NCBI GenBank assembly: GCA_948470905.1
Contig: CAOKQK010000021.1
Span: 1 to 46,087 of the forward strand
DNA: 46,087 nucleotides
Reading direction: 5' to 3'
DNA from: an uncultured Lachnospiraceae bacterium
GTDB lineage: Bacteria > Bacillota > Clostridia > Lachnospirales > Lachnospiraceae
A model generated the notes under the pieces. The model had not been told where the DNA came from. It made no database searches and saw nothing but the letters and a program-made list of their open reading frames with translations. Of this stretch, positions 7,176-15,017 are shown piece after piece (the stretch's first letter is position 1; every line of letters starts with the position of its first letter). The position numbers and the translations under genes are program-made.

Positions 7176-8934
7176 CAGCTCCCTGAACACGCAGACCCCT
7201 GGGGTAATGATTCTTCATAATCCCCCCTGCCAGCTTACCCCAGCCAATCCCAAATCCATCCACACAGATGAGATACCATCCCTTTTCCCCTTCCGCCGGG
7301 AAAGTCTGCCCGCTCAAATAAGCTGCCGCCTCCGGCGAGTCCGCCTTCATATTCCAAAGATGTACCGCCTCCCGGGGAGAAATTGCCAGCGCCAGGGCAT
7401 GAGAGGGCTCAAAACGGTTCTTTTTCAGCCCGCCCAGATGCAGCCCCGGGCGCAGCACCTTCAGTCCCTTCAATCCGGGCATATCCGCCGGGACCAGGTA
7501 AATGTTCTCACCGAAACGGATGTACCGGGGCGCACCGGGCACTCCGCCCGCCGCTGCCTCCAGCAATTCCATCACGGACATAGCGGGTTCTCCCTCCGGC
7601 TGCTCCTTTGACAAAACAGGCTCCGATCCAGGCTCCTTCTCCGCAGACATGCCAGACCCCAGCCCCGGCTCCTCCTCCGCAGACATGCCAGACCCCAGCC
7701 CCGGCTCCTTCTCCGCAGGCATGCCAGACCCCAGTCCAGGCTCCTTCTCCGCAGGCATGCCAGACCCCAGTCCAGGCTCCTTCTCCGCTGTGCTACACCC
7801 GCACGGAGCCGCCCATCCTCCATATCTCAAATTCTCCCTGCAAAACTGCGGGAATTCCCCCAATTCCTTCTCCGCAATACCCTTGACATGACCGCCCGCC
7901 GCACTCCTGCGGACGCCCTCCGGCAGGCTGCCTTTTTTCTGCAGCACGGCGGCAAAATGCCCCTCCCCTTTAATACGGTGAGGCGCCATGCGCAGAGTGC
8001 CCTCCAGACCGGACACAGGTATCTCTGCATAGGCTGACACACCGTCACAGCCCTTCAAACCCAGCCGCTCCTTTTCCCTCTCCATGCTGTCCGCCGGCAA
8101 AAGTTCAAATTCCGGGTGCCGCTGCAAAAATCTGCTGACGCTTCCCTCATCCTCCTCCGGCGCAAAAGTGCAGGTGGAATATACCAGCCTGCCTCCCGGA
8201 CAGAGCATTTCCGCCGCACAATCCAGGATCTCATCCTGCCTTGCCGCACACATATGTACATTTTCAGGGCTCCATTCCTCACACGCCTCACTGTTCTTGC
8301 GAAACATTCCCTCACCGGAACAGGGCGCGTCCACCAGGATCCTGTGGAAATACATCGGAAAAACCTCTGCAAGATGCGCAGGCGTCTCATTTGTGACACA
8401 GGCGTTCACCACCCCCATGCGCTCAATATTTTCGGATAATACCTTAGCCCGCGCAGGATGGATCTCATTACAGAGCAGAAATCCCCTCCCTTTAAGCTTT
8501 GCCGCAATCTGCGTGCTCTTGCCCCCCGGCGCCGCGCACAGATCCAGCACACGCTCCCCGGGCTGCACCCCCAGCAGCTCCACAGGCGCCATGGCGCTGG
8601 GCTCCTGTATATAATACACCCCTGCCGCGTGAAAAGGATGCCTGCCCGGCTGGTGTCCCGCACCATAATAATAGCCATTCTCCGCCCAGGGAACCCTGCT
8701 CAGCTCAAACCTCCACGCGTTCCCTGCCCCCGATGCCTCACCATGGTCCCCCTCCGGCAAACCGCAGATTTCCTGCACGCCGAAAAGCTCCGCCGCGCTT
8801 CTCCCGTCCAGCCCCTTCTTCAGGGCATTAAGCCGCAGTGCATGATACTGCTCCCGCTGGAAACTCTCCAAAAACTCCTGATATTCCTCTCCCAGCATTC
8901 CCTGCATTCTCTCTAAAAACGCCTCTGGCAACAT
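7159..8934 (-). CDS. RsmF-like (NOL1/NOP2/Sun family) rRNA cytosine-C5 methyltransferase
   Basis: SAM-dependent m5C methyltransferase acting on rRNA. SAM-binding motif I is VLDLCAAPGGKSTQ. The two conserved cysteines are in DAPCSGEGMFRK (motif IV) and YSTCTFAPEEDE (motif VI, nucleophile). The N-terminal MLPEAFLERMQGMLG and the C-terminal domain ending NHYPRGLRV match the RsmF/YebU type. I chose the ATG at 8934 because GGAGAG precedes it; upstream in-frame sequence to 9063 is Gln/Gly-rich and not family-like. Between catalytic and C-terminal domains sit five 12-residue repeats (AEKEPGLGSGMP-like). The last codons (TSLH and stop) derive from the adjoining hairpin element, so the natural C-terminus has been replaced. 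Confidence 0.9.
   Translation of the reverse strand: MLPEAFLERMQGMLGEEYQEFLESFQREQYHALRLNALKKGLDGRSAAELFGVQEICGLPEGDHGEASGAGNAWRFELSRVPWAENGYYYGAGHQPGRHPFHAAGVYYIQEPSAMAPVELLGVQPGERVLDLCAAPGGKSTQIAAKLKGRGFLLCNEIHPARAKVLSENIERMGVVNACVTNETPAHLAEVFPMYFHRILVDAPCSGEGMFRKNSEACEEWSPENVHMCAARQDEILDCAAEMLCPGGRLVYSTCTFAPEEDEGSVSRFLQRHPEFELLPADSMEREKERLGLKGCDGVSAYAEIPVSGLEGTLRMAPHRIKGEGHFAAVLQKKGSLPEGVRRSAAGGHVKGIAEKELGEFPQFCRENLRYGGWAAPCGCSTAEKEPGLGSGMPAEKEPGLGSGMPAEKEPGLGSGMSAEEEPGLGSGMSAEKEPGSEPVLSKEQPEGEPAMSVMELLEAAAGGVPGAPRYIRFGENIYLVPADMPGLKGLKVLRPGLHLGGLKKNRFEPSHALALAISPREAVHLWNMKADSPEAAAYLSGQTFPAEGEKGWYLICVDGFGIGWGKLAGGIMKNHYPRGLRVQGAGTSLH
7620..7795. repeat. 36-nt in-frame minisatellite in the RsmF-like gene
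   Basis: Five consecutive 36-nt units encode 12-residue blocks of the form AEKEPGLGSGM[PS]; the middle units are nearly identical at DNA level. They occupy the interdomain linker and preserve the reading frame. Confidence 0.9.
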
Positions 8935-9136
8935 ACGCTCTCCACCCTGTTCTCCGTTCCCATTTATGGGAACTTGTTCCCCTCTCTGCACTTCAACGCC
9001 CCCTGTTTTTTGTTCCGAGGCTGTTTTATATTTCTGTCTCTGCCATCCTGCAGGCTCTGTCACACTGCCGCAGGAGCAAAAAAATAACTTGCATCTGACT
9101 CTTGAAACCGGATGCCGGATATATAGTATAAATGGA

Positions 9137-9236
9137 ACGGGGAAACCACGAAAGCGGCTCTACCCTCCTTCCTTTTGTCTGGAGGGGTCAGTCCCTCCGA
9201 AATGGAGGGGGAGCCGCCTGGCTCTATGGTTTCCCA
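9137..9236. repeat. Structured inverted-repeat element upstream of the RsmF-like gene
   Basis: GGGGAAACCACGAAAGCGGC (from 9139) pairs imperfectly with GCCGCCTGGCTCTATGGTTTCCC (ending about 9235), with further pairing between GGAGGG and CCCTCC blocks in the interior (9168-9210). The outcome is a branched, GC-rich foldback of about 100 nt. It lies about 200 nt upstream of the RsmF-like start and could be an untranslated leader structure or another MITE family. Confidence 0.5.
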
Positions 9237-9305
9237 CAAAGGAAGTATAGCACACCTTTCCTTTTGGAGCAATACTGGTATTACTTCAATCCCACTTTTC
9301 TATAA

Positions 9306-9471
9306 TCATACTTCCAGATACCCCAGCCCGCGGAAATATTCTACATATCCCCTGATATACTCCAGATCCGTCTCATTCCATTGAAAACCAAGCTTTTTCA
9401 TAAACCGCACCGTAAAGTCATTTTCAATCCGGATATTGCTGTCATAAATCAGCCTCCCCTGTTCGTCCCTA
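9306..9471 (-). pseudogene. C-terminal gene fragment, family unknown
   Basis: The minus strand reads about 55 protein-like codons, including GRLIYDSNIRIENDFTVRF and ending YFRGLGYLEV, then TGA at 9306. The frame is closed upstream by a TAG inside the end of the lipoprotein gene, and no ribosome binding site or ATG starts it. It looks like the tail of a lost gene joined to the lipoprotein operon. I do not recognise the family. Confidence 0.4.
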
Positions 9472-9966
9472 TCATTCAACTAAAGAATGATAAAAGTCCA
9501 TTTCCTCATCGGAAAGTTCATAGTAGAATGTCAAAAATTCTTCTGAAACAGAAAATGCCTTGATATTTTCTTCCGCCACCGTCATTTTAATGATATTTGT
9601 ATTTTCATATAGTGTGATGGTGGTATTTTCCTCCAGTGCCTTTTTGCCAAAACGTGCAACAGGGTACTTGTATGAAATTAGATAGTATTGTTCCTTTTCT
9701 CCTTCTAACCTCTCCTTCAATTGGTTTTGGTGTTCTTCTATGTCAGAATCATCATAAAGCAAACATTGGTTATATTGATATAGTTGTTGTTCATCACTTA
9801 TTGTTTTTATAAGTTCATTATCCTCCGCTGCATATATTCTGATTTCAGCCAAGTTATCCAAGTCCTTTGTGGTATACTTTTCTCCCTGTTGTACGGAACA
9901 TCCTGCACAAATCAATAGTAAAAGCACAATCAGAATACCGATTTTAATATTGAATTTCTTATTCAT
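9472..9966 (-). CDS. Small lipoprotein, unknown function (DUF5301-like)
   Basis: A 164-residue protein with a lysine-rich start, a hydrophobic helix and a lipobox-like ICAGC, so Cys23 is the probable lipidated residue (the -3 position is a cysteine, which is less usual). The mature part is acidic and hydrophilic, with alternating strand-like segments such as TITLYENTNIIKMTV. It resembles small lachnospiral lipoproteins with a DUF5301 domain, but that is from memory of general style and not certain. Its start overlaps the end of the upstream XRE regulator gene by 8 bp, so the two are surely co-transcribed and perhaps translationally coupled. Confidence 0.7.
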   Translation of the reverse strand: MNKKFNIKIGILIVLLLLICAGCSVQQGEKYTTKDLDNLAEIRIYAAEDNELIKTISDEQQLYQYNQCLLYDDSDIEEHQNQLKERLEGEKEQYYLISYKYPVARFGKKALEENTTITLYENTNIIKMTVAEENIKAFSVSEEFLTFYYELSDEEMDFYHSLVE

Positions 9967-10879
9967 CTTTTCCCCTGCTTTCTATAAGCAATTTACACGT
10001 TGTAACTAATAAACAGCAAAATAAAACTATAACAGGTGCATACGGGCTCCATACACCTGTTGTTATTCCAATTAAAACTGCAACCACTGTAACCGGCAAT
10101 GCCATATATATCCAGTGATACCTTTTCATATGACCGCTTTTCGGAGCATGTTCTGTATTGTTAATAATAATGCTGTCAATGTGCATTGACATTCCCGCCC
10201 ATATGATAAGTGCTAACCATACTGTATCAGCTACCCATTCAAAAATATTGCAGGCTGTCTGTCCGAAATGAACCATTAGAAAATATCCTATTTCAGAGCT
10301 TGCCAAAAGGATAACCACTCCCACGATGATCATAACTGCATATCTTTTTCTTCTGTTTTCCCTCCGTTTCTTAAACTCCCCGAACACCTTAGCATCAAAG
10401 GCAAGGTGTTCGCTTTTGATCTCCTGATACTGTTTTGTCTGAAAAAAATGCCAAACGATAATTATTATCCCCGCCATCATTGTGAGCCAATAAAGAAAGG
10501 GCATTATCATGCTGTAATGACCAAAACACTCAAAAACATTTGATAACACGAAAAGACTTATCCCCCCTGTAATCTGCTTTACTTTCTGCCTGCTGTATGA
10601 CAAATATCCGTCCAACATCTCCTGGCTGACATAATACCCGCTGTCTGATGAAGCTTGTTCTTTTAATATGTTCTTTCCGTCGCAATCTTCTTTCAACAGG
10701 TAGTCCGTCGACACTCCGAATAGGTTACTGATTTGTACCAACTTCCCTACTTCGGGTATCCCTTTATCATTTACCCATTTCCCTACTGCCTGTCTGGACA
10801 CTTCCAGCCTTTCAGCTAAATCCTCCTGTGTCATACCATTGTCTTTTAGCAATGCCCTTAACTTTTGTCCTAATGTCAT
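9959..10879 (-). CDS. XRE family regulator with C-terminal membrane domain
   Basis: Residues 1-65 form a helix-turn-helix of the Cro/C1 type (MTQEDLAERLEVSRQAVGKWVNDKGIPEVGKL has the recognition helix). The remainder holds about five hydrophobic segments (near 100-120, 124-145, 178-200, 212-232, 248-290), so this is a membrane-tethered repressor-like protein. Such one-component regulators typically control their own operon in response to envelope signals or a membrane partner. The partner is probably the overlapping lipoprotein gene. Strong site GGAGG precedes the ATG. The gene is AT-rich compared with the flanking RsmF and van genes. Confidence 0.9.
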   Translation of the reverse strand: MTLGQKLRALLKDNGMTQEDLAERLEVSRQAVGKWVNDKGIPEVGKLVQISNLFGVSTDYLLKEDCDGKNILKEQASSDSGYYVSQEMLDGYLSYSRQKVKQITGGISLFVLSNVFECFGHYSMIMPFLYWLTMMAGIIIIVWHFFQTKQYQEIKSEHLAFDAKVFGEFKKRRENRRKRYAVMIIVGVVILLASSEIGYFLMVHFGQTACNIFEWVADTVWLALIIWAGMSMHIDSIIINNTEHAPKSGHMKRYHWIYMALPVTVVAVLIGITTGVWSPYAPVIVLFCCLLVTTCKLLIESRGKDE

Positions 10880-11376
10880 CTTTTATCCACCTCCTTCACA
10901 CATTCTACTTCTAATTCAGTGGGGAAAACAACCAATCTATGGTTTCCTGTTGTCAACCTTGCGTTTCATTCACTTATTTTATCGTCATTTTCTGCACATG
11001 TTTTCTCTGACAAGGTATTTTACTTTTGGAAGAAAAATTTACTATCTGCTTTATAAGCTCCTCCCCTTGCCTGCTGACTCTAATATATGCCATTTTAGCC
11101 ATGCATGCAAGAAGCGGGTGTCTACCACAGGTAGACTTTCGAGAGGTTAAGCGCATCTTTATTTTATCTTAACCAAATATCAATAAACGCCGGCCCCAAT
11201 TGCTGTATGATCATACATAAGGAACAGGCAGCACCTGCGGCACCCGGAAGCCCGCTTTCGCTGTTTTTCATACTCATGCGGGCATGGCTATATTCCTCAT
11301 TGCCCCCGGGAATCAAATATGCAGGAATAAAATACGAAAAATTTGCCAATATTGTGTCATATAAAAAAGGAGTAAA
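10880..11376. other. Intergenic region with small hairpins and a doubtful small ORF
   Basis: About 0.5 kb between divergent genes. Hairpins GTCTACC/GGTAGAC (11120-11136) and GGTTAAG/CTTAACC (11145-11174) lie close together. On the minus strand a frame ending at 11164 encodes about 40 residues with a hydrophobic tail (GLPGAAGAACSLCMIIQQLG), but without a ribosome binding site, so I do not call it a gene. Confidence 0.45.
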
Positions 11377-11391
11377 ATGGTAAAAAGATGA
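11377..11391 (+). other. Four-codon leader mini-ORF coupled to the C39-like peptidase start
   Basis: AAAAAAGGAG sits at an ideal distance from an ATG at 11377, which reads Met-Val-Lys-Arg-stop. The TGA (11389-11391) overlaps the ATG of the peptidase gene (11388-11390). The peptidase ATG itself is about 15 nt from GGAG, too far for direct initiation, so coupling through this mini-ORF is plausible. Confidence 0.45.
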
Positions 11392-12311
11392 GAACAGAAG
11401 TGCAGATAAAACAGATCGCCACATTAAGGACACTAAAAACACCGGTAAAAAAAGAAAAACACCCGAAGAAACGCCGCCTCCGGCCAGCCAGACTTGCATT
11501 GCTGTGTCTGACCGGCTGCATCCTGGTCAGTCTCGGAATAAATCTTGCGCAGGGCTTCAGGAACAGCAGCCAGCAAAATGTGAACACCCAGGCTTCCGGC
11601 CTGACCCTGGGCAATACGATACTGGATCGGGAGATAGAAGAAAAGCTGCTGTCGCTGGCGCAGGACAGCGCCGAGATTGCCGAGATTTATGCGGACAGAG
11701 GCTCTTATCCGCCGGAATTATTGAAAGCCCTGTCCCTTAATCCGGAACTGCTGGATTTTGTAAAGGGCTGGCCGGATGCGGACGGTTCCGTCACAGGCGG
11801 CTTTGACCAGGCGGAGACTGCCTCCCCGCACCCTCTGCTTCTGCAATATGACGGCAGATGGGGCTATTATCCCTACGGTGACAGCAATATAGGGCTTGCA
11901 GGATGCGGTCCGGTCTGTCTTTCCATGGTGATATTCTCACTCACCGGCAGGGAAGACGCCACACCGGATAAGCTGGCGGACTACAGCACGAAAAACGGGC
12001 ATTACGTAGCCGGCACAGGAACCGCCTGGTCGCTGATGAAGGCAGCTCCCGCAGCCTATGGCGTGTCCGCAAAAGAGCTGGGGCTGGACGAAAAAGCCAT
12101 GAAACAATGCCTGGATCAGGGCGGCATGCTCATCTGTGCCATGCGGCCCGGTGATTTCACCACTACAGGGCATTTTATCGTCATCTACGGCTATGACAGG
12201 GAGGGCTTCCTTGTCAACGATCCCAACAGCAGGGAACGCAGCGGCAAGACATGGCCCTTTTCCACTCTCAAGCCTCAGATCAAGAACCTGTGGGGCTTCC
12301 AGGCTGTTTAA
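11388..12311 (+). CDS. C39-like cysteine peptidase, membrane-anchored
   Basis: A 307-residue protein with a basic cytoplasmic start, one transmembrane helix (about 36-55) and an extracytoplasmic papain-like domain of the peptidase C39/C39_2 type. Expected catalytic residues are Gln153 (LLLQYDGRW), Cys173 (AGCGPVCLSM), His262 (GHFIVIYGYD) and Asn277/Asp278 (LVNDPNS). Between helix and domain is a region with helical repeats (about 75-130). The family covers bacteriocin-leader peptidases and, more often in this single-domain form, uncharacterised surface proteases. No ABC transporter or bacteriocin precursor is next to it. It converges with the response regulator gene, 8 bp away. Confidence 0.85.
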   Translation: MRTEVQIKQIATLRTLKTPVKKEKHPKKRRLRPARLALLCLTGCILVSLGINLAQGFRNSSQQNVNTQASGLTLGNTILDREIEEKLLSLAQDSAEIAEIYADRGSYPPELLKALSLNPELLDFVKGWPDADGSVTGGFDQAETASPHPLLLQYDGRWGYYPYGDSNIGLAGCGPVCLSMVIFSLTGREDATPDKLADYSTKNGHYVAGTGTAWSLMKAAPAAYGVSAKELGLDEKAMKQCLDQGGMLICAMRPGDFTTTGHFIVIYGYDREGFLVNDPNSRERSGKTWPFSTLKPQIKNLWGFQAV

Positions 12312-12319
12312 AAGCCCCT

Positions 12320-13012
12320 CTATACCTTGAACCGATACCCAACGCCCCAGATAGTCTCTATATACTGGGGCTTTGCGGTGTCCGCCTCTATCTTCTCACG
12401 TATCTTCTTAATATGGACGGTGACAGTTGCAATGTCACCGATGGAGTCCATGTCCCAGATTTCCCGGAACAATTCTTCCTTGGTGTACACATGGTTGGGA
12501 TTCTCCGCCAGGAAGGTCAGCAGGTCAAACTCCTTGGTGGTAAAAGTCTTTTCCACCCCGTCCACATAGACACGGCGCGCCGTTTTGTCGATGCGGATGC
12601 CGCGGATTTCCACAATGTCATTCTGAGGCTTCTGGTTGGTGCCCACCAGCCGTTCATACCGGGCCATATGCGCCTTGACCCGCGCCACCAGCTCACTGGG
12701 GCTGAAGGGCTTCGTCATATAATCATCGGCGCCCAGGCCAAGTCCCCTGATCTTGTCAATATCATCCTTCTTTGCCGAAACCATAAGTATGGGAATGTTC
12801 TTCTCCTCGCGGATCTTGCGGCACACCTCAAAGCCGTCCAGCCCGGGCAGCATCAGATCCAGTATCACCAGATTATACTCGCCGTTTAATGCCGCCTTCA
12901 GTCCCTCATCCCCGTCATTACAGATATCCACCTGAAAGTCGGAGAGCTCCAGGTAATCCTTCTCCAGATCCGCGATCGCTACCTCGTCCTCAATTATCAA
13001 AATTCTGCTCAT
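12320..13012 (-). CDS. OmpR/PhoB-type response regulator
   Basis: A 230-residue DNA-binding response regulator. The receiver domain (1-115) has the acidic pair ED at 9-10, phospho-acceptor Asp52 (VILDLMLPGLDG) and Lys in DYMTKPFSP. The C-terminal winged helix (about 135-230) contains TTKEFDLLTFLAENPN and IWGVGYRFKV. It lies downstream of the histidine kinase gene in the same leftward unit (kinase first, regulator second), opposite to the usual regulator-kinase order of van systems. Receiver features such as ADDYMTKPF and DDIDKI fit a VanR/PhoB-like family, but I cannot tell from sequence alone whether it controls the divergent van operon. Confidence 0.93.
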   Translation of the reverse strand: MSRILIIEDEVAIADLEKDYLELSDFQVDICNDGDEGLKAALNGEYNLVILDLMLPGLDGFEVCRKIREEKNIPILMVSAKKDDIDKIRGLGLGADDYMTKPFSPSELVARVKAHMARYERLVGTNQKPQNDIVEIRGIRIDKTARRVYVDGVEKTFTTKEFDLLTFLAENPNHVYTKEELFREIWDMDSIGDIATVTVHIKKIREKIEADTAKPQYIETIWGVGYRFKV

Positions 13013-13034
13013 TTCTATTCCTGCCTTTCTGCTT

Positions 13035-13069
13035 CACAAAAGGGCGCGCAGCCCTTTGGCTTTTTGTGT
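13035..13069 (-). promoter_or_regulatory. Hairpin between kinase and response regulator genes
   Basis: AAAAGGGC (13038-13045) pairs with GCCCTTT (13051-13057) around a 5-nt loop, and CACAAAA (13035-13041) can extend the pairing with TTTTGTG (13063-13069). It lies in the 77-bp gap between the kinase stop and the regulator start and may tune the ratio of the two products. Confidence 0.45.
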
Positions 13070-13089
13070 TTTTGCTCATACATGCCCCG

Positions 13090-14571
13090 CTACGGGTTCT
13101 CCTGCAGCTCAATATACTTTCTCAGTACAAAATGCATACAAGTTCCCTCCCCTTCCTTGCTGGTCGCCCATATATAACCGCCGTGATCCTCGATGATCTT
13201 TTTTACGATGGAGAGCCCGATACCGCTCCCGCCCTGGGCAGAATTGCGGGAGGCGTCCGTGCGGTAAAAACGCTCAAAGATCCTTCCCAAGTCCTTCTGC
13301 GCAATGCCCTTGCCATTGTCCTCTATCTCTATATGGACAGAATCCGCCTCATCCAGAATGCGGATGTCAATGATCCCGTGGGGCTTATCCAAGTACTTTA
13401 CGCTGTTGTTGATGATGTTGTTTATAACCTTCTTCATCTGCTCCGGATCAGCAATGACAACTGTGTCATGCTGGGTCAGATTGGAATAATTCAGCTCAAT
13501 ATTCTTCTGTTCCAGATCCATTCCCACTTCTTCCACACAGTCGCCGAAATAGTCCGCCACATTGATACGGTGGAAGTTATAGGGGATGCGGTTATTGTCA
13601 ATACGGGAGTAATAGGTCAGCTCATTGATCAGCCTCTCCATGTCGTTTGCTTTATTATAGATGGTCTTGATGTACTTATCCATCTTCTCCGGCGTCACCG
13701 CCACCCCGTCCATGATGCCCTCCACATAACCCTTGATCGCCGTTATGGGCGTCTTTAAGTCGTGGGAAATATTGCTGATCAGCTCCCGGTTCTGTTTCTC
13801 GTTCTCGTTATTCTCCTCAGTAGACTCCTTCAGGCGCAGCCGCATGTCCTCATAGTTGCGGTACAAATCGCCGATCTCACCCCTTGCATTCGTCTCCAGG
13901 GCATATTCCAAATTACCCTCTTTGATCTTGCGCATGGCAATATTCAGCTCATTGATGGGATTGAACACGCCTCTGTGGATCCACTGGGTCAGCATGAAGC
14001 TTGTGAACACCAGGATCAGCAGAATCGCCACAAACATATCAACCAGCAGATGCTTGGAGATCAGGGAATTCACCTTCGTCACTACAAAGGCGCTTCCCTT
14101 ACTGCCGTCCGGGAACAAGAAGTCCACCTGCTTTACCAATTTATCATACTCGCCATAGTATCTCCCCGATTCTTCAGATAAATCGCCTTCGCCATATTCC
14201 GGCAGCACCGGAAAAATTCTTTTTGCCGCAGCCTCATTGCCCGCAAAGTACATCTCAGAATCCTTGCGTATGATAATATAAGAGGTCTTTTGTACAATTT
14301 TTGAGCTGAGTTTCTCCAGATACCTGATATCCGCCAGCTTGGAAGGCATTGTCTGCGCCTGCCTGCGCAGCTCATCGTAGACATGCTCCGTGGACTCCAC
14401 TACCTCCTGCATATTTTCCGCCATCAGCGTATAATTTAATTCTTCAAAGGTAAGTCCCTTCTGTGCGTTTATCAAGTAAAGCCCTATCCCGCAGAACGCC
14501 ATGGCCGTCAGCGCCAGCGGCAATACAATGATCGCAGTAAAAGTAACCATCAGTCTTGTCTTAAATTTCAT
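13090..14571 (-). CDS. Sensor histidine kinase (HAMP-HisKA-HATPase)
   Basis: Membrane kinase of 493 residues. Transmembrane helices at about 8-34 and 174-196 flank an extracellular sensor of some 140 residues. A HAMP domain (about 198-250) leads to HisKA with His270 in SNISHDLKTP. The ATPase part has the N box NIINNSVKYL, the G1 box DNGKGIA and the G2 box GGSGIGLSI. The start at 14571 is preceded by AGGGAG. The sensor is larger than the short loop of most VanS proteins, so direct glycopeptide sensing cannot be assumed. It is divergent from the van operon, with a shared upstream region of about 220 bp. Confidence 0.93.
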   Translation of the reverse strand: MKFKTRLMVTFTAIIVLPLALTAMAFCGIGLYLINAQKGLTFEELNYTLMAENMQEVVESTEHVYDELRRQAQTMPSKLADIRYLEKLSSKIVQKTSYIIIRKDSEMYFAGNEAAAKRIFPVLPEYGEGDLSEESGRYYGEYDKLVKQVDFLFPDGSKGSAFVVTKVNSLISKHLLVDMFVAILLILVFTSFMLTQWIHRGVFNPINELNIAMRKIKEGNLEYALETNARGEIGDLYRNYEDMRLRLKESTEENNENEKQNRELISNISHDLKTPITAIKGYVEGIMDGVAVTPEKMDKYIKTIYNKANDMERLINELTYYSRIDNNRIPYNFHRINVADYFGDCVEEVGMDLEQKNIELNYSNLTQHDTVVIADPEQMKKVINNIINNSVKYLDKPHGIIDIRILDEADSVHIEIEDNGKGIAQKDLGRIFERFYRTDASRNSAQGGSGIGLSIVKKIIEDHGGYIWATSKEGEGTCMHFVLRKYIELQENP

Positions 14572-14794
14572 CCATATACTCCCTGCCCTTTGATGGGCAA
14601 TGCGCGACACCCTTTTTTGGCATTCGTTCAGGAACAGTCCCCATGCCTTATTGCGTTGTCATCAATAAGTATAGCATATCCCGGGATTTAAAGTATAAAT
14701 TCAGAAAAATATTAACATTAAAAAATTATAAACTTTATTGCTTCTTTACTTTTTGGCCGCTTTGCGGTAGGCTAGTCAGGGGAGGAGAACTGTC

Positions 14795-14969
14795 ATGAAT
14801 GAAAAGATATTGCTCGTTGACGATGAACAGTCTATTGCGGACCTTGTGGAAAGGAAAAATTTATGCTGTCCGCCCGGCCCGGGGACATAGATAAGATCGC
14901 AGGGGCAGCGTAATCTCCTCGGAAGAACTGTTTTTACGCGCTCTGGGGCGAAGCCTGCCTCTGCTTTAG
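14795..14969 (+). pseudogene. Decayed vanR-type response regulator
   Basis: Behind a perfect GGAGGAG site an ATG opens MNEKILLVDDEQSIADLVE, the start of a VanR receiver domain, then runs out of frame. Downstream fragments match later parts of the same family in the right order: MLSARPGDIDKI (region after the phospho-acceptor Asp) and VISSEELF, followed in another frame by WGEACL (winged-helix domain, compare SSELLFxxxWG in VanR). More than 500 bp of a normal regulator gene are missing. The relic sits directly upstream of vanG, where vanRS genes are found in intact vanG clusters. The retained start could still yield a 31-residue peptide. Confidence 0.85.
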
Positions 14970-15017
14970 GAAAAACATATGGGCTTTGACCCGCAAAAAC
15001 CAGGAAAGGAACTCATT

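Noticed and set aside
7620-7795. Possible CRISPR-like array (regular 36-nt repeats)
   Set aside because: The units follow each other without spacers and are in frame inside a methyltransferase gene, so they are a coding minisatellite.
11164-11289. Small leftward ORF with a hydrophobic tail, possible bacteriocin or pheromone precursor near a C39-like peptidase
   Set aside because: No ribosome binding site, no double-Gly leader of the C39 type, and the peptidase lacks an ABC transporter. Left as a note only.
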